A stretch of 34,326 nt of DNA from Microcystis elabens FACHB-917 (GTDB lineage: Bacteria; Cyanobacteriota; Cyanobacteriia; PCC-6307; Cyanobiaceae). A program made the position numbers and the translations under genes. The DNA lies in NCBI RefSeq assembly GCF_014698445.1, contig NZ_JACJSZ010000033.1, positions 1 through 34,326 on the forward strand. Direction: 5' to 3'. The notes beneath the pieces are model-generated. The model did not search any database and had not been told where the DNA came from. It saw only the letters and a program-made list of their open reading frames with translations. Position 1 is the first letter of the stretch, and each line of letters starts with the position of its first letter. Positions 15,792-23,226 of this stretch are shown here, one piece after another.

Positions 15792-16908
15792 CGGGACAGG
15801 AGCTCTGCCAGGCCTTCTGAACCAGGGGCCAGACCGACGCCGGGGTCAGGTGGTCCATGCAGAGGTGTTGATCCCGCAGACAGACGGAGGTGTCGAAGCG
15901 GGCCTCATGGCAGCCGGTACAGCGGTGGTCGCTGCTGCTGACCCACACATGGCTGGCCCGGGGTGCCCAGAGATTCCGGGGGCTGGCGCCGATGCCCTCG
16001 CTGTCGGTGCCGAAGAGGGCCACGGTGGGGCAGCCGGCCGCCGCCGCCAGGTGCATTGGGCCTGAATCCACGGCGATGCAGAGCCGGCTGCGGGCCAGGG
16101 CGCCCACCAGGGCAGGCAGGGACAGCTGGCCGCGCAGGTCGCGGAGGCCGGTGCGGGCCAGGAGCTCCTGCTCCAGCTGGTCCCCCGGCTGGCGCGGCCG
16201 GTCGGGCGGGGGGCCGCCGATCAGTCCGATCGCGGTGGCGGGAAGATCCAGCTCCCGGCGCAGCTGGCAGAGCAGGCTGAGCCAGTGGTGCAGCGGCCAG
16301 AGTTTGGCGCTGCGTTCACCGTTCACCGCGACCAGCACCGGTGGCCATCCGGCGGGTGGGGGCTGGGAGGGCAGCTCCACCCGCTCGAAGTCGGTGCTGA
16401 TCCAGGCCACCCGGCAGTGGAGTTCGCGGATGCTGTTGCTGCCGATCCAGCCGCTATAGCGCGTCACGAGGCTGGGTGAGTCCCAGTGGGGATCGAGGGC
16501 CAGGGCCTGCAGGGGATGGGGGCCGGGGGGAAGCGGTGCGGCCCCCACCACGAACCGGGGGGCCAGGGCCGTGACCCAGGCGGGGGTGTGGGGGGCATGG
16601 CCATCGGCATTGATCACCAGATCCACGCTGGGGTGGCCGTCCTGGGTCAGGTCCTGCCGCCAGGCCGCGAGGGTGGGCAGGGCCTCCATTCCCTGCTCGG
16701 CGATGGGCAGGCGGGCATCGAGCCAGGGGTTGAGCTCCTCGAGGGGCAGGGTGCGCCGGCTGCCCACGTAGGTGAGGTGGGCCCCCGGGTATTTGTCGCG
16801 CAGGCCGCGCAGCAGCGGCTGCAGCACCACGTAGTTCCCCAGCTTGGCGGCTCCGAGCACCACGATCCGGGGGTTCGGCCCGAGGGGCTGGTTCTGGAAG
16901 CGGCGCAT
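15781..16908 (-). CDS. Glycosyltransferase family 9 (heptosyltransferase-like)
   Basis: A 375-residue GT-B fold enzyme of the ADP-heptose:LPS heptosyltransferase group. Family features: IVVLGAAKLGNYVVLQPLLR at the N-terminus, KYPGAHLTYVGSRRTLPL, AKLWPLHHWLSLLCQLRREL, and the donor-site signature AVDSGPMHLAAAAGCPTVALF (D-S-G-x-M-H-x-A-A-A-G-P). A cysteine-bearing C-terminus (CTGCHEARFDTSVCLRDQHLC) resembles the ending of other GT9 enzymes. It is the third gene of the run GT2 - small membrane protein - GT9 on the minus strand, 16 bases after its predecessor. It probably adds a sugar to LPS or another surface glycan; donor and acceptor are unknown. Confidence 0.9.
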   Translation of the reverse strand: MRRFQNQPLGPNPRIVVLGAAKLGNYVVLQPLLRGLRDKYPGAHLTYVGSRRTLPLEELNPWLDARLPIAEQGMEALPTLAAWRQDLTQDGHPSVDLVINADGHAPHTPAWVTALAPRFVVGAAPLPPGPHPLQALALDPHWDSPSLVTRYSGWIGSNSIRELHCRVAWISTDFERVELPSQPPPAGWPPVLVAVNGERSAKLWPLHHWLSLLCQLRRELDLPATAIGLIGGPPPDRPRQPGDQLEQELLARTGLRDLRGQLSLPALVGALARSRLCIAVDSGPMHLAAAAGCPTVALFGTDSEGIGASPRNLWAPRASHVWVSSSDHRCTGCHEARFDTSVCLRDQHLCMDHLTPASVWPLVQKAWQSSCPVRT

Positions 16909-16924
16909 CTTCAGGTCCTTCCAG

Positions 16925-17176
16925 TCATGGCCGTGGTGGCCGGCCCCGGCCCATCACATAGCCGACCACCAGCCCAGCCAGCCCGCCCGCCAGGGCACCT
17001 TGCAGTTGCCACATCTGTCGGCGGAAGCGCCAAGGCATGGCTCCGAGCTGCAGACCCAGCACCAGGGTGATGGTGATCACGAGGGCCAGGCCACCGCTGA
17101 TCGGCAAGCCGCGGGTGATGGCACCGCGTCCGGCGGGACGATCACTGGATGGGTCGGGAGGAACAGGGAGGCTCAT
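16925..17176 (-). CDS. Small two-helix membrane protein
   Basis: An 83-residue protein with a Pro-rich soluble start (MSLPVPPDPSSDRPAGRGAI) and two hydrophobic stretches: residues about 27-46 (GGLALVITITLVLGLQLGAM) and 61-76 (ALAGGLAGLVVGYVMG, Gly-rich). The tail RGRPPRP is positively charged. The ATG overlaps the GT2 stop by 4 bases (ATGA), so it is translationally coupled to that glycosyltransferase. Function unknown; it may anchor or chaperone the enzymes at the membrane, which is a guess from context. Confidence 0.72.
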   Translation of the reverse strand: MSLPVPPDPSSDRPAGRGAITRGLPISGGLALVITITLVLGLQLGAMPWRFRRQMWQLQGALAGGLAGLVVGYVMGRGRPPRP

Positions 17177-18180
17177 GGGCCCAGGGGGGCCGGGGCGGCT
17201 GGTTCGATCACCCAGCGGCTCAGCCAGAGGCGCATCCAGACACCGGGGTGGGGGTTCTGGAGGCGGCGGGAACTATGAAACCAGAGGGAATTTAACAGGA
17301 AGGTGATGCGGTTGCAGGCCGCGAGCCTGGGGTCGCTGCCGATGGTGGCACTGGCGTCAGGGTTGGCCTGCTGCTGGAGACGCTGGAGCACCTCGGGCGC
17401 GATCCACTCGATCGCGTCGCAGCGTCGCAGGCGCTCGGCGTAGTCGAGGTCTTCGCAGTAGGCGGGGTGGAAATTGGCATCGAACAGGCCCACCCGGTTC
17501 CAGACCCCGGGGGTGATGGCGAAAGCGGAGAATTCCTGCGGGGCCGGCTGCAGGGGAAGGAACTGGGGCCGGGCCGGGTCGATCTGCTGGATCAGCGCGG
17601 CCAGCACCCCCGGGGCGAACACCACATCGTTGTTGACCAGCAGGGCATAAGGGGAGTCGGGAAAGGCGGAGAGGATGGCGTTCCAGCTGGCGGCCACCCC
17701 CAGATTTCTGAAGGGCCGTGCCACCTGCACCCGGCCGATGGGGGCGGGGGGCTCCCGTTCCAGCCGGGCCAGCAAACTCCTGAGGGTCTCACCATCCTCC
17801 AGGCCGGCATTGATGCTGTTGTCCACGATGGCGAGGATCTCGACCGGCTGATCGAGACTGTCAAGCAGCCGCAGCAGCAGATCGGGGCGGTTGAGGATCG
17901 GAACCCCCAGCAGGGGAATGGCGGCGGGGCAGGCTGTCTGGGGGGTGATGGTGTCAAGCCGGTCCCAGAAGTCGTCGACCGGGGCGCGATCGCCACTGAG
18001 GGAGGCGTACTGCGCCAGGCAGCCCCAGAGGTCCGGATTGGTCAGCTGACTGCGGCTGGGAGCCTCGGGCAGGGATGCGAAATAGGCTTTGGTCCATAAA
18101 AAAAGGAGGGAACTTGCGGCAGCAAGATCCCCCTTCCGGACACAGGTGATGTAGTTACGAGAATAACGACCTTGATCCAA
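17173..18180 (-). CDS. Glycosyltransferase family 2-like protein with unusual N-terminus
   Basis: A 335-residue protein. The GT-A domain begins at about residue 87 with AAIPLLGVPILNRPDLLLRL and has LAIVDNSINAGL, PFRNLGVAASWNAILSAFPD, ALLVNNDVVFAPG (the D-x-D-like metal motif as NND) and the YCEDLDYAERLRR segment near the end. It should transfer a sugar from a nucleotide donor. TTG at 18180 is the only usual start codon in frame: a TGA stops the frame upstream and no ATG, GTG or TTG follows before the domain. The first 35 codons are AT-rich like the preceding beta-roll gene and contain a strong terminator-like hairpin with seven T (18098-18133), so the N-terminus may be foreign or the start non-standard. 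Confidence 0.78.
   Translation of the reverse strand: MDQGRYSRNYITCVRKGDLAAASSLLFLWTKAYFASLPEAPSRSQLTNPDLWGCLAQYASLSGDRAPVDDFWDRLDTITPQTACPAAIPLLGVPILNRPDLLLRLLDSLDQPVEILAIVDNSINAGLEDGETLRSLLARLEREPPAPIGRVQVARPFRNLGVAASWNAILSAFPDSPYALLVNNDVVFAPGVLAALIQQIDPARPQFLPLQPAPQEFSAFAITPGVWNRVGLFDANFHPAYCEDLDYAERLRRCDAIEWIAPEVLQRLQQQANPDASATIGSDPRLAACNRITFLLNSLWFHSSRRLQNPHPGVWMRLWLSRWVIEPAAPAPLGP
18098..18133 (-). terminator. Intrinsic terminator after the beta-roll gene, inside the GT2 reading frame
   Basis: On the minus strand the arms cttgc/gcaag pair around a tgcc loop. After one mismatch the stem continues with GGGGGA against TCCCTC (one G-U), about 11 pairs in all, spanning 18106-18133. One base later (18105) comes a run of seven T (18104-18098). 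This is a textbook factor-independent terminator, about 70 bases after the stop codon of the gene at 18205-18966, but it lies within codons 16-28 of the GT2 frame. Confidence 0.75.
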
Positions 18181-18204
18181 GATGGCCTCTACAGGCGTGA
18201 ATCA

Positions 18205-18966
18205 TCAACCGAAGGTGATGGTGTCGCCGTCAGTGATCCAGGCATTTTGCTCAGAGTTGTAAACATACTCAGTACCACCGATGATGAGCTCATCGCCCTC
18301 GCTGGCACCGGTGATGACCGTGCCACTGGCAAGATCAGAGCGGGTCTCGAAGTAAACCGTATCGATGTCAGTGTCGCCACCAAGATCAATGGTGGTGTTA
18401 CGGACCGAACCGCTGAAGCGCAGTTCATCGGCGCCCGCTCCCATGTCGATGGAGGAGGACAGAACCCTGCCGCCGAAGATCAGGGTGTCGTCGCCGGTGC
18501 CCATGTCGACGTCGACGGAGGTTGCCGTGCGTCGGATGGTGACCAAATCGTCACCAGCGCCCGCCAGGATGGAAGAACCGGTGAACGCACCGGTTAAGGC
18601 TACGTCGTTCCCGTCTCCCAGATCAATGGAACCGCCAACAAAACTGTTGACGTTGACGGAGTCTTCGCCGCCGGCGGTGTTGATGCTGACGTTGTCGGCC
18701 CTGCCTCCGAAGAAAATTTGATTGTCGCTTTCGTTGCCGACTAGCTGGGAATTTTCAGAACGGGCACGGAAAGCAGTTGTTGTATCGGATTCGACGGGAT
18801 TGAGTTGGATGTTAGCGTCACTGATGCGGCCTGTCTCACCTGCAAAAACGTCGGAGCGCAGAGCTTCTCGTCTGTTGTTGGTGGTCGCTTCGGATGTGCT
18901 GATGAGTTGGGATGTGGAAAAGCCAGGTTCCGGCACAAAGGCAGGAAGGGTGTCGAACGTGGCCAT
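18205..18966 (-). CDS. Glycine/aspartate-rich beta-roll (RTX-like) protein, likely type I secreted
   Basis: A 253-residue acidic protein without a signal peptide. Calcium-loop-like motifs recur at a regular step: AGGED (98), LGDGND (116), AGAGDD (135), MGTGDD (155), MGAGAD (175) and LGGDTD (195), that is one every 18-20 residues, each followed by hydrophobic strands such as VALTGAF, LVTIRRTA, TLIFGG and ELRFSG. This predicts a calcium-bound beta-roll or beta-helix. The C-terminus (ITDGDTITFG) resembles uncleaved type I secretion signals. Neighbouring genes at 23223-27694 encode a type I exporter, so it is a candidate substrate. GC is low: 29/60 at 18241-18300 and 32/60 at 18781-18840. Its terminator is at 18098-18133. 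Function after export is unknown. Confidence 0.82.
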   Translation of the reverse strand: MATFDTLPAFVPEPGFSTSQLISTSEATTNNRREALRSDVFAGETGRISDANIQLNPVESDTTTAFRARSENSQLVGNESDNQIFFGGRADNVSINTAGGEDSVNVNSFVGGSIDLGDGNDVALTGAFTGSSILAGAGDDLVTIRRTATSVDVDMGTGDDTLIFGGRVLSSSIDMGAGADELRFSGSVRNTTIDLGGDTDIDTVYFETRSDLASGTVITGASEGDELIIGGTEYVYNSEQNAWITDGDTITFG

Positions 18967-19181
18967 GTTGGGATGTGTGAAGAAACACTAGGCAAAAATT
19001 ACCACACGGGTTCACGGGGGCTGATGTATCGGACGCGTCATTTCAGCGAATCCGAACCCAGGGCCTGCGGAACGGAATCGCTCAGGCGAGGACCGCTGGC
19101 CCTGCTGTGTGGGGCAGTGGCAAGCGGGGCGGGCCCAGAAGAAGCTTGCGGCGGATGCCAAGTCAAGCCAGGATCAGGGCC
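18967..19181. promoter_or_regulatory. Divergent region between beta-roll gene and TPR-glycosyltransferase
   Basis: 215 bases without a recognised gene. Near 18991-19004 the minus strand reads TGGTAATTTTTGCC, with an extended -10-like TGGTAATTT suitable for the beta-roll gene. The GC content rises sharply from about 19030 rightwards. No tRNA, repeat or small gene was found. Confidence 0.45.
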
Positions 19182-20501
19182 ATGGCTGGTTTTCCGATCG
19201 TCCACGGGTTCGAGCAGGTGCTGGAGGAGGCGCAAAGGGCGGAATCCTCCCAGGAATGGTGCGAGGCCGCCTGCATCTATGCGGATCTACTGACGTCCCA
19301 TGGGGAGAATCCAGTCCTGCTGCTGCGGGCTGCCAATGCCTTGTGGCTATCGGATCAACCGGAGGAAGCCCTGGTGCTCTACCGGCGTGCCTCGCTGCTG
19401 ACGCCGCGGAGCCCTGCCCCGTTCATGGGAATCGGCAACAGCCTGCGTGACCTCAACCGTTTCGAGGCAGCTGTTCGGGCGTATCGCCTCAGCCTGGCGC
19501 TGGGCGGCGGCCCCGAAGTGGCCTGCAACCTCGGGACTGTCCTGATCGGGCTGGAGGCTTACGACGAGGCCTTTGCCCTGGCTGAGCGACGCTTCGAGCT
19601 GCCTGGCCTGGATCCGGGCGACCTGGTCGGCGCGGAAGGGGTCGAGGATGGAGCCCCGCTGCTGCGGGTTCGCACCGAGCAGGGTCTGGGGGATGGCCTC
19701 CAGTATCTGCGCTGGGTTCCAGCTCTCCAGGAGAAGGCCCAGGCACGGGGCCAGCGGCTGGTGCTGGAGGTCGAGTCCTCGCTGGTGGCCCTGCTGGAGC
19801 AGGGCCTGGCCTGGCTGGAGCGCCCTCTGGAGGTGAGGGAACGGGAGGCTCCGGGTGCGGGGGCAGAGGGGACGGTGGTGAGCCTGCTCTCGCTGCCGGC
19901 GGCCCTGGGAGGCGCCCCCTGCCCGCAGCCGCGGATTGCCGATCGCCGCGGCGCCTATCTGTGCGGGCTGGCGCCGGCCGCCGCCGCTGCCGATGACGAG
20001 CGCCAGGGGCGGCGGCCCCGGATCGGACTCACCTGGGCCAGCGGCCGCAAGCTGAGCAATGGCTTCACCCGGCGGGAATACGCCAAGCGGAGCCTGCCCC
20101 AGGCCGCCCTGGTGGGGCTGGTGGAAGGGCTGGCGGAGCGGGGCTGGGCGCCGGTGCTGCTGCAGCAGGGCGACGACCGGCAGCTGGCCGAGCCGGTGCT
20201 GCATCTGTGCAGCGATGCGATTGAGGCCGATGGGGATTTCCTCGCCACGGCCCGGGTGGTGGCAGGCACGGATCTGGTGATCAGCGTTGACACGGCCATG
20301 GCCCACCTGGTGGGGGCGATGGGCCACCCCGGCTGGGTGCTGCTGCCCTACAGCGCCGATCCCCGCTGGCTGCGGGAGCGGCAGGACAGTCCGTGGTACC
20401 CCAGCCTGCGGCTGTTCCGCCAGGGGGTGGACCGGGACTGGGGAGCGGTGGTGGTACGGGTGCTGGCGGCCTTGGGCCACGCGCAGCGATGGCGGCGCTA
20501 A
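19182..20501 (+). CDS. TPR-containing glycosyltransferase
   Basis: A 439-residue protein: an N-terminal helical TPR region (about residues 1-135; repeats ALWLSDQPEEALVLYRRASL, GNSLRDLNRFEAAVRAYRLS and NLGTVLIGLEAYDEAFALAE) joined to a GT-B-like catalytic half. The latter has LRVRTEQGLGDGLQYLRWVP, RIGLTWASGRKLSNG and the sugar-nucleotide site DLVISVDTAMAHLVGAMGHP, then WVLLPYSADPRWLRERQDS and SPWYPSLRLFRQ. This arrangement is like GT41/GT9-type TPR glycosyltransferases common in marine Synechococcus surface-glycan regions. O-linked protein glycosylation is possible but not shown. It overlaps the opposing GT4 gene by 4 bases at the 3' end. Confidence 0.87.
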   Translation: MAGFPIVHGFEQVLEEAQRAESSQEWCEAACIYADLLTSHGENPVLLLRAANALWLSDQPEEALVLYRRASLLTPRSPAPFMGIGNSLRDLNRFEAAVRAYRLSLALGGGPEVACNLGTVLIGLEAYDEAFALAERRFELPGLDPGDLVGAEGVEDGAPLLRVRTEQGLGDGLQYLRWVPALQEKAQARGQRLVLEVESSLVALLEQGLAWLERPLEVREREAPGAGAEGTVVSLLSLPAALGGAPCPQPRIADRRGAYLCGLAPAAAAADDERQGRRPRIGLTWASGRKLSNGFTRREYAKRSLPQAALVGLVEGLAERGWAPVLLQQGDDRQLAEPVLHLCSDAIEADGDFLATARVVAGTDLVISVDTAMAHLVGAMGHPGWVLLPYSADPRWLRERQDSPWYPSLRLFRQGVDRDWGAVVVRVLAALGHAQRWRR

Positions 20502-21727
20502 CGCAGCAGTCGCAGGCTGCGGATCAGGGCCTCGAAGGCCTCGGCCGCCCGGTTGACCTCGTAGCGGGCGGCCACGGTGGCGCGGCCAGCGACGGCCATG
20601 GCGGCGTAGGCGGGCGGGTCGGCCAGCACGGCCAGCAGCGTATGAGCGAGGTCATCAGGGTCGTTGAAGGGCACCAGCAGACCGTTGTGGCCGTGCTGGA
20701 TCACCTCGTTCAGCGGCGGGTTGGCGGAGCCGATCACCAGGGCGCCGGAGGCCATCGCCTCCAGCAGGCTCCAGGAGAGGGCATAGGGATAGCTGAGATG
20801 GACGTGGGCGGCGCTGATGCGGAACAGGGCCAGCAGATCGGGATGGGCCAGGCGTGGCAGAAAATGGACCCGCTCCAGGGGGAGCCGGTGGCCGAGCAGG
20901 GCCAGCAGTTCGCCCTTGTGGCCCTCGGGGTGGGAAGAGGGGGTGCCGTAGCCGCTGCCGGTGCCCCCCACGATCACCACCCGGGCATCCGGCCGGGAAG
21001 CGAGCACGACCGGCAAGGACCGCAGGAAGCTGCGGAAGCCGCGCAGCGGTTCGAGGTTGCGGCTGGCGAACGTGATCACCGGATCCCCCTTCACCAGGGT
21101 GGGGCCGTCCTCCAGCCGGAGCGTGGTGGTGCCGTTGGCGACGGCTGGCAGGGCGAGGCCTTCATGCAGCACGTGGAACCGGCTGCGGAGATGGGGAGGG
21201 AAGGTGTCGCGGGCGAAGCAGGTGGGCACGACGCAGGCGTCGGCGTCGGCCACCGCCGCCAGACCCATCAGATTTCCGCGGCGCCACCTGGACAGCTGGG
21301 CCGCGGAGGGTTCGCCGAGGTCGTCATCAAAGCCGTAGCCCAGCAGGAGGGGACTGGCATAGAGCTCGGGGTAGGCGATCAGCACCGCCTCGGGCCAGAC
21401 ATCGCGCAGGTAGAGCAGCTCCCCCCAGCCGCTGTGGCCGATCACGGCGTCCGGGCGGTACCCCTCTTCGCGCAGCTGCAGGCAGCGTTCCTGGACGCGG
21501 GCGGCCCGGCGGAGGCTGCCTTCCAGCACGGGGTCGACCAGGTCGGCGGGGAGGGTCTGCGGCTGCCAGCCGTAGTGAAGACGTGGACCCTTGCTGATGT
21601 CCGGGGAACTCCCGCCGCCCCGGGGAGAAGCGCCAAGGCCGGTTGCACGATGGCCGCGGCGTTCGAGGGCGGTGGTCAGATGCCGAAACTGGCCGGGGTG
21701 ATTCTGATGGATCAGCAACAGCTCCAT
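20498..21727 (-). CDS. Glycosyltransferase family 4
   Basis: A 409-residue GT-B enzyme. The N-terminus MELLLIHQNHPGQFRHLTTA is the signature of the GT4 N-terminal domain called Glyco_trans_4_3. The GT1/4 C-terminal domain carries ITFASRNLEPLRGFRSFLRS, ARVVIVGGTGSGYG, RVHFLPRLAHPDLLALF, and the E-x7-E-like donor site SWSLLEAMASGALVIGSANP with PPLNEVIQHGHNGLLVPFND. ATG at 21727 is preferred to a GTG three bases upstream. It is divergent from the tandem-domain protein gene and overlaps the TPR-glycosyltransferase tail to tail. Probably acts on a surface polysaccharide or glycoprotein. Confidence 0.93.
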   Translation of the reverse strand: MELLLIHQNHPGQFRHLTTALERRGHRATGLGASPRGGGSSPDISKGPRLHYGWQPQTLPADLVDPVLEGSLRRAARVQERCLQLREEGYRPDAVIGHSGWGELLYLRDVWPEAVLIAYPELYASPLLLGYGFDDDLGEPSAAQLSRWRRGNLMGLAAVADADACVVPTCFARDTFPPHLRSRFHVLHEGLALPAVANGTTTLRLEDGPTLVKGDPVITFASRNLEPLRGFRSFLRSLPVVLASRPDARVVIVGGTGSGYGTPSSHPEGHKGELLALLGHRLPLERVHFLPRLAHPDLLALFRISAAHVHLSYPYALSWSLLEAMASGALVIGSANPPLNEVIQHGHNGLLVPFNDPDDLAHTLLAVLADPPAYAAMAVAGRATVAARYEVNRAAEAFEALIRSLRLLR

Positions 21728-21740
21728 CACCCAAGGCTAT

Positions 21741-21746
21741 TACAAT
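21741..21746 (+). promoter_or_regulatory. Putative -10 element for the tandem-domain gene
   Basis: TACAAT, close to the sigma-70 -10 consensus, stands 25 bases before the ATG at 21772 in an AT-richer gap of 44 bases between two divergent genes. Confidence 0.45.
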
Positions 21747-21771
21747 CACAAGGCATAGCTTGACCTGCGTC

Positions 21772-22923
21772 ATGTCAATCTTTGGCCGTGTGCTCAATCG
21801 TCTGCTGGGGGGTCGGGATACGGTGAGCTGGGGCGAGAGCAGGCCGCAACGGCAAGCTGCCACGATGGACACATTGGTGGGTGATCCAGGCATCGCCCCA
21901 CTGGAGATGGCTCGCCGGCCCCAGATCACCCCATGGTCGGCATCACGGCTGAGCATGATCTTCCGGGATTTTTCCCATCAACCCTCCGCCGCCCATCTGG
22001 CGGAGGCCCGGCTGGCCCGTCAGTGCCTGTCCCAGTTCTGGCTGAGTGCGCCGATCGATGGGCTGGAGCTTCTCTACTCCTCTGCCGTGGGGAACTGCTA
22101 CCGCCAGATGATCGGCACCGAACTGTCATCGCAGCCATTGCTCAGGGATGAGGAGGCCTGGAGGGACGACCTCTCCCAACGCATGCTGAGCGGTTTCGGC
22201 CGCCCGGAGATGGCCAACATTCTGTTGGCGGTGATACCGTACTTTCGGCGCGGCAAGATGAAGGTTCGCAGTTGTGAACAGAACGTTCCCTCCTGGTTGC
22301 TGGAGGACTACGCCAGCCTGTTCGAGCCGGAAATCCTGCCCCGGATCCGACAGCCGAGCCCGCTGCAGCGCAAGGCCCTGGCGCCGGCGGGCCAGCGGGC
22401 CGAGCGGATCGTGGCGCCGGAACGGTTGATGGCTCCGCAGGGCCCGGCAGCGGACGCGCCGCCGCTGCCGCGGCTCTCCTCCGCCACCGGCAGCCAGGCC
22501 CTGCAACTCGCGGGCAGCGAGGAGTTTCTCACCCGGCTCAACGGACTGGTGAATCTGTTCGAGATCGACCCTGACGACACGGAGATCGTTCAGGAACTGG
22601 CCGGCTTCCGCCGGCAGCTGGGTCAGATCTGGCTGGACACTCCCGATGACCAGCTCCAGCGCCTCTTCGAGAGCAGCTTCGGCGATCTTTACCGCAAGCT
22701 CCTGCGCAGTGGGTTTCCCGGAGCGCCGATGACCCAGGACGACCGTCAGCTGCGGGCCCAGCTGGGTCGTTACGTGCGCAACATGACCCGCCCCAGGGCC
22801 GTCCAGGTGGTGCTGGCGGTGCTGCCCTTCTACCCGCCGGGCAAGATCAGCTTCGCCGGCGGCGAGCAGTTCATGCCCCAGTGGCTGCTGGGCGCCATGC
22901 CCAGTCTCTACGTGAAGAGCTGA
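21772..22923 (+). CDS. Uncharacterised protein with two copies of one domain
   Basis: A 383-residue protein, probably soluble. Residues about 82-183 and 279-380 are homologous. Shared positions include Q-FWL--P (SQFWLSAPID / GQIWLDTPDD), L--LY-S--G--YR (LELLYSSAVGNCYR / LQRLFESSFGDLYR), the segment ILLAVIPYFRRGKM / VVLAVLPFYPPGKI, EQ--P-WLL (EQNVPSWLL / EQFMPQWLL) and a final SL(F/Y). A linker rich in Pro/Ala (about 190-245) separates them, and residues 1-70 are a variable N-terminus starting MSIFGRVLNRLLGG. I do not recognise the domain. ATG at 21772 follows a TACAAT box. Location between glycosyltransferases and a type I secretion operon suggests a role there; no catalytic motif can be named. 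Confidence 0.8.
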   Translation: MSIFGRVLNRLLGGRDTVSWGESRPQRQAATMDTLVGDPGIAPLEMARRPQITPWSASRLSMIFRDFSHQPSAAHLAEARLARQCLSQFWLSAPIDGLELLYSSAVGNCYRQMIGTELSSQPLLRDEEAWRDDLSQRMLSGFGRPEMANILLAVIPYFRRGKMKVRSCEQNVPSWLLEDYASLFEPEILPRIRQPSPLQRKALAPAGQRAERIVAPERLMAPQGPAADAPPLPRLSSATGSQALQLAGSEEFLTRLNGLVNLFEIDPDDTEIVQELAGFRRQLGQIWLDTPDDQLQRLFESSFGDLYRKLLRSGFPGAPMTQDDRQLRAQLGRYVRNMTRPRAVQVVLAVLPFYPPGKISFAGGEQFMPQWLLGAMPSLYVKS

Positions 22924-22931
22924 GCGCTGCC

Positions 22932-22949
22932 GCCCCCCTGCGCGGGGGC
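22932..22949. terminator. GC-rich hairpin between convergent genes
   Basis: Arms gccccc (22932-22937) and gggggc (22944-22949) around a 6-base loop, in the 27-base gap between the tandem-domain gene and the end of the secretion operon. No T-tract follows, so termination is only inferred from position. Confidence 0.4.
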
Positions 22950-22950
22950 C

Positions 22951-23226
22951 TCACTCATGAAACTCCTTCCACAGCAGCCAGTAGGTGAGGTAGCCGAGCA
23001 GGGGCAGCAGGATCATCGGAGCCAGGGCGAGCAGGGTCACCTCCGGGGGGAGGTAGAGCACCAGCCAGAGCAGCACCAGGCCGTAGGTGAGGAAGGCCAG
23101 GGCGATGGCCAGCTGGCGCTGGTACAGCCTCTCCCTGAGGCGGAGGCGCCAGGCCTTGAAACGGCGTCGCCGGCGTTGCTCGGGGGGTACAAACCGCCAC
23201 CAGCCGCCATTGGGGTCGGCACTCAC
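22951..23226 (-). CDS. Small two-helix membrane protein at the end of the secretion operon
   Basis: A 91-residue protein with a strongly basic N-terminal half (PEQRRRRRFKAWRLRLRERL) and two hydrophobic segments, about 40-58 (AIALAFLTYGLVLLWLVLY) and 62-84 (EVTLLALAPMILLPLLGYLT). GTG at 23226 overlaps the HlyD stop by 4 bases, so it is translated after HlyD. The positive-inside rule puts the Arg cluster in the cytoplasm. Function unknown; coupling suggests a part or accessory of the exporter. Confidence 0.75.
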   Translation of the reverse strand: MSADPNGGWWRFVPPEQRRRRRFKAWRLRLRERLYQRQLAIALAFLTYGLVLLWLVLYLPPEVTLLALAPMILLPLLGYLTYWLLWKEFHE

